The notes beneath the pieces were generated by a model, which was not told the DNA's origin, made no database searches, and saw nothing but the letters and a program-made list of their open reading frames with translations. DNA of 64,000 bases from Actinomadura physcomitrii (GTDB lineage Bacteria; Actinomycetota; Actinomycetes; Streptosporangiales; Streptosporangiaceae). The translations under genes were made by a program, and so were the position numbers. The first letter of the stretch is position 1, and each line of letters opens with the position of its first letter. Of this stretch, positions 61,969 to 64,000 are shown one piece after another. The stretch spans positions 1 to 64,000 of the forward strand of contig NZ_WBMS02000050.1 in assembly GCF_008923205.2 (NCBI RefSeq), written 5' to 3'.

Positions 61969-62910
61969 GTGCGCGCCATGCTCATCGCCAACCCCAAGGC
62001 GACCTCGACCTCCCGGCGGGCCCGCGACATCCTCGTCCGGGCCTTCGCCGGTGACCTCGACCTCGAGATCGCCGATACCGCCCACCGCGGGCACGCGACC
62101 GAGCTCGCCCGCCGGGCCGCCGCGGAGGACTACGACGCGGTGATCGCGCTCGGCGGCGACGGCACCGTGAACGAGACGGTGAACGGCCTGCTCGCGGACG
62201 GCCCGTCGGCGGACCTGCCGGCGCTGGCGGTGCTGCCGTCGGGGAGCGCGAACGTGTTCGCCCGCGCGCTCGGGCTGCCGAACGACCCGGTCGGCGCGGC
62301 GCGGTCGGTGCTGGAGGCGCTGCGCGCCGGGCGGTACCGGACGGTCGGGCTGGGCACGGCGTCCCTGCCGGACGGCGCGGAGCGCTATTTCACCTTCAAC
62401 GCCGGAGTCGGGCTGGACGCGGAGGTCGTCCGGGAGGTGGAACGCCGCCGCGGCGCGGGCGCGAAGGCCGATCCGTCACTGTACGTGCGGGCCGCGGTCC
62501 GCCATTTCTTCACGGGCACGGATCGGCGCCATCCGGCGCTCACCCTGGAAGTGCCGGGGCGCCCGCCGAAAGCCGGCCTGTTCCTCGCGTTCGTCTCCAA
62601 TACCGCGCCGTGGACTTTCATGGGCCGGCTGCCGGTGAATCCCAGTCCGAAGTCGAACTTCGCGCGCGGGCTGGACCTGTTCGGGATGCGGACGATGGCG
62701 GCGGGCCCGGTCCTCGCGGCACTCGCGCAGATGATGCTGGTGCGGACCCGTCCGGTGCAGGGCCGCGACGTCGTGAACGTGCACGATGCGACGGAGGTCA
62801 CCCTCCGCGCGGACCGTCCCGTGGCCTTTCAGCTGGACGGCGACTACCTCGGAGAACAGCGCAGCGTGACGTTCCGCTCGGTGCCGAAGGCGGTCCGCAT
62901 CCTCATCTGA
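61969..62910 (+). CDS. Diacylglycerol kinase / sphingosine kinase family lipid kinase
   Basis: A 313-residue lipid kinase. The N-terminal N-P-K-A-T-S and the A-L-G-G-D-G-T-V-N-E-T-V-N-G-L glycine-rich motif (about 60-74) define the catalytic domain, followed by P-S-G-S-A-N-V-F-A-R-A-L-G. A C-terminal beta-domain ends with F-Q-L-D-G-D-Y. It phosphorylates a membrane lipid such as diacylglycerol. GTG 61969; the next in-frame ATG is only three codons later. Confidence 0.9.
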   Translation: MRAMLIANPKATSTSRRARDILVRAFAGDLDLEIADTAHRGHATELARRAAAEDYDAVIALGGDGTVNETVNGLLADGPSADLPALAVLPSGSANVFARALGLPNDPVGAARSVLEALRAGRYRTVGLGTASLPDGAERYFTFNAGVGLDAEVVREVERRRGAGAKADPSLYVRAAVRHFFTGTDRRHPALTLEVPGRPPKAGLFLAFVSNTAPWTFMGRLPVNPSPKSNFARGLDLFGMRTMAAGPVLAALAQMMLVRTRPVQGRDVVNVHDATEVTLRADRPVAFQLDGDYLGEQRSVTFRSVPKAVRILI

Positions 62911-62960
62911 GACCGCCGTCACGCCATGTTGAGAGCCAAGTAACACACCCGACCCACAGG

Positions 62961-62976
62961 TGTGACACATGCGACA
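62961..62976. promoter_or_regulatory. CRP-like half-conserved site upstream of the WhiB gene
   Basis: TGTGACACATGCGACA matches the CRP/GlxR-type TGTGA-N6-TCACA pattern fully in the first half and in three of five bases in the second. It lies about 230 bases before the whiB start. Orthologous whiB1 genes of mycobacteria are controlled by a CRP-family protein, which makes a real site plausible. Confidence 0.35.
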
Positions 62977-62983
62977 CCCATAC

Positions 62984-63003
62984 TTTGAGAATCCTTTCTC
63001 AAA
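62984..63003. promoter_or_regulatory. 7-bp inverted repeat in the WhiB upstream region
   Basis: TTTGAGA (62984-62990) and TCTCAAA (62997-63003) are perfect complements with a 6-base A/T-rich spacer, standing out in a GC-rich region. The 295-base stretch 62911-63205 has no gene that I can support and should hold the whiB promoter and a long 5' leader. Confidence 0.45.
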
Positions 63004-63205
63004 GGTCTTGCGTCTGCCCGCGCCCGGCTGACACGCTCAAAGTGCGCCAGCCGACAGGGGCCCCAACGTCGTCCGCCTCCTGCTCGCAGCGCCGCGGAAC
63101 AATCACCCTCGGATCTCCGGCCACCGCCGCTCCGGGCGTTCGCGACATGTGAAGCCGTTCACAAACGTGGAGTGTCTCACACCACCTGACGAAGGAGTGG
63201 ACCGC

Positions 63206-63466
63206 ATGGACTGGCGCCACCGCGCTGCCTGCCGTGACGTGGACCCCGAGCTGTTCTTCCCGATCGGCAACACCGGGCCCGCGATCCTGCAGATCGAAGA
63301 GGCCAAGCAGGTATGCCGGCGCTGCGACGTCACCGACGCCTGCCTGCGCTGGGCGCTGGACTCCGGCCAGGACTCGGGCGTCTGGGGCGGGATGGGCGAG
63401 GACGAGCGCCGCGCCCTCAAGCGCCGCGCCAGCCGAGCACGAGCCCGCGCGAACGCCGGTCTCTAA
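63206..63466 (+). CDS. wblE: WhiB-family [4Fe-4S] regulator (WhiB1/WblE type)
   Basis: An 86-residue WhiB-like protein. The cluster ligands are C9, C37, C40 and C46; the turn G58-V-W-G-G and basic C-terminus R-R-A-L-K-R-R-A-S-R-A-R-A-R are complete. M-D-W-R-H-R-A-A-C-R-D and D-P-E-L-F-F-P-I-G-N-T-G-P-A match WhiB1/WblE. Members bind the primary sigma factor and respond to nitric oxide or redox change. ATG 63206 follows AAGGAG by about eight bases and gives the family N-terminus, whereas GTG 63149 would add 19 residues. Confidence 0.95.
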   Translation: MDWRHRAACRDVDPELFFPIGNTGPAILQIEEAKQVCRRCDVTDACLRWALDSGQDSGVWGGMGEDERRALKRRASRARARANAGL

Positions 63467-63570
63467 CCCACGAGCAAGCCCCCCCGCGGCGCCGCTTCCG
63501 AGCCTCAAAGGCCGGAAAGCCGGCGCCGCCGGCATGAGAAACACCGCCACAACAACCCCAGCCCGCGGCG

Positions 63571-63660
63571 ACCTGGACGGTCGCGATCGCGAGCGAAGCC
63601 GGATTCGAGCGAAGCGAGAATCCGATCGCGCAGCGAGCCCCCAGGGCGGGTCGAATCGAT
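63571..63660 (+). repeat. Dispersed structured repeat, head unit A
   Basis: Contains GGTCGCGATCGCGAGCGAAG, the hairpin CGGATTC (63600-63606) with GAATCCG (63618-63624), and GATCGCGCAGCGAGCCCCCA. The reverse complement of the same order is found at about 28100-28190. This copy has no tail unit after it. Confidence 0.85.
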
Positions 63661-63666
63661 ACAACA

Positions 63667-63797
63667 ACCCCAGCCACCACCCCAGCCCCGCAGCGACCCG
63701 AACCGTCGCGATCGCGAGCGAAGCCAAGTTCGAGCCTGCGAGAACTTGATCGCGCAGCGAGCCGCTAGGCGAGTCGGAGCGATGCAGCGATCGCACG
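63667..63797 (+). repeat. Dispersed structured repeat, head unit B
   Basis: Second head unit in the same orientation. The stem is CAAGTTC (63725-63731) with GAACTTG (63742-63748), so it differs from unit A at several positions on both sides while keeping complementarity. Flanking GTCGCGATCGCGAGCGAAGC and GATCGCGCAGCGAGC are conserved. It leads directly into the tail units. Confidence 0.85.
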
Positions 63798-63975
63798 CAG
63801 CGCCCGTTGAAGGGAAGGCGCCCTGGCGCCTGACCGCCGAGGGCGATGCAATCAACACAGCGCCCGTTGAAGGGAAGGCGCCCTGGCGCCTGACCGCCGA
63901 GGGCGATGCAATCAACACAGCGCCCGCCGAAGGAAGGCGGTCTACCGCCTGACGCCAAGGGCATTGCGATCAACA
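63798..63975 (+). repeat. Tandem 60-bp tail units (two identical, one diverged)
   Basis: Copies at 63798-63857 and 63858-63917 are identical over 60 bases, apart from the few bases at their junctions; a third, diverged copy follows to about 63975. Each holds a short hairpin: AGGCGCC/GGCGCCT (63816-63831 and 60 bases on) and AGGCGGT/ACCGCCT (63935-63950). The third resembles the tail at 28022-28075 best (GCCTGACGCCAAGGGCA(A/T)TG). Confidence 0.9.
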
Positions 63976-64000
63976 AGAGGAATGTCGACGACGACTTCGG

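Larger units (their letters stand above)
63467..64000. other. 534-base gene-free right end made mostly of repeats
   Basis: No coding sequence is supported after the WhiB stop. From about 63571 to 63975 the stretch is occupied by dispersed and tandem repeat units listed separately. A long minus-strand open frame runs through it only because the repeats lack stops in that frame. Confidence 0.7.

Noticed and set aside
63571..63975. Repeats at the right end as a CRISPR array
   Set aside because: The 60-bp units are contiguous with no unique spacers, and no cas genes are seen.
62999..63976. Minus-strand frame of 325 codons with an apparent repeated protein motif at the right end
   Set aside because: The repeats are the DNA repeats read through; the frame also runs across the WhiB gene on the opposite strand, and there is no domain.

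Overview
The window is very GC-rich DNA with actinobacterial gene content: a fused oxoglutarate decarboxylase/succinyltransferase (Kgd), a WhiB-like iron-sulfur regulator, a nickel superoxide dismutase with its maturation protease, a SigF/RsbW pair, two complete conservons (sensor kinase, roadblock protein, DUF742 protein, small GTPase), a DUF6104 protein and many GTG/TTG starts in overlapping operons. A filamentous actinomycete, perhaps of the Actinomadura/Thermomonosporaceae type, fits best; that placement is an inference. No rRNA, tRNA, CRISPR array, insertion sequence or prophage was recognised.

Layout. 0.1-10.3 kb: mostly single genes (methyltransferase, 3Fe-4S ferredoxin, a secreted nuclease-like protein that has lost catalytic residues, a 26-residue cysteine-rich peptide, an Asp-box propeller protein, DUF1707 protein, Uma2 protein, oxidoreductase, a decayed ribosomal-protection-factor remnant, a small secreted protein, a DUF952-DUF985 fusion). 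10.4-17.6 kb: a minus-strand carbohydrate operon led by a ROK regulator, then ABC ATPase, permease, binding protein, Gfo/Idh/MocA dehydrogenase and TIM-barrel isomerase. 17.8-26.9 kb: two tandem conservons. 27.2-33.2 kb: CbiX-like protein, a dispersed structured repeat, crotonase plus SDR (acyl-CoA metabolism), an amine-dehydrogenase-like protein, DedA, and a glutathionyl-hydroquinone-reductase-like protein. 33.3-39.8 kb: AIM24 protein, kgd, DUF6104, DUF4097 and PadR. 39.9-46.8 kb: zinc-type oxidoreductase homologue, polar amino acid ABC operon, malic enzyme, sodX/sodN and an acetyltransferase.

46.9-59.9 kb is a sugar catabolic locus: GntR regulator, carbohydrate ABC importer (no ATPase), GH38 alpha-mannosidase, enolase-superfamily acid-sugar dehydratase, SMP-30 lactonase, SDR dehydrogenase, DUF4432 epimerase-like protein, secreted DUF5005-like protein and a divergent PfkB (KDG-type) kinase. 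Together these can be read as import and cleavage of a mannoside followed by oxidation, lactone hydrolysis, dehydration to 2-keto-3-deoxy acid and phosphorylation. Two similar palindromes, one before the GntR gene and one between the divergent ends of the locus, are candidate operators.

60.0-63.5 kb carries rsbW-like/sigF, a membrane protein, a diacylglycerol-kinase-type lipid kinase and a WhiB1/WblE-type gene. The right end and the 28 kb gap share a dispersed repeat whose two hairpin stems differ between copies by compensatory base changes, and at the right end part of it is tandemly amplified in 60-bp units.
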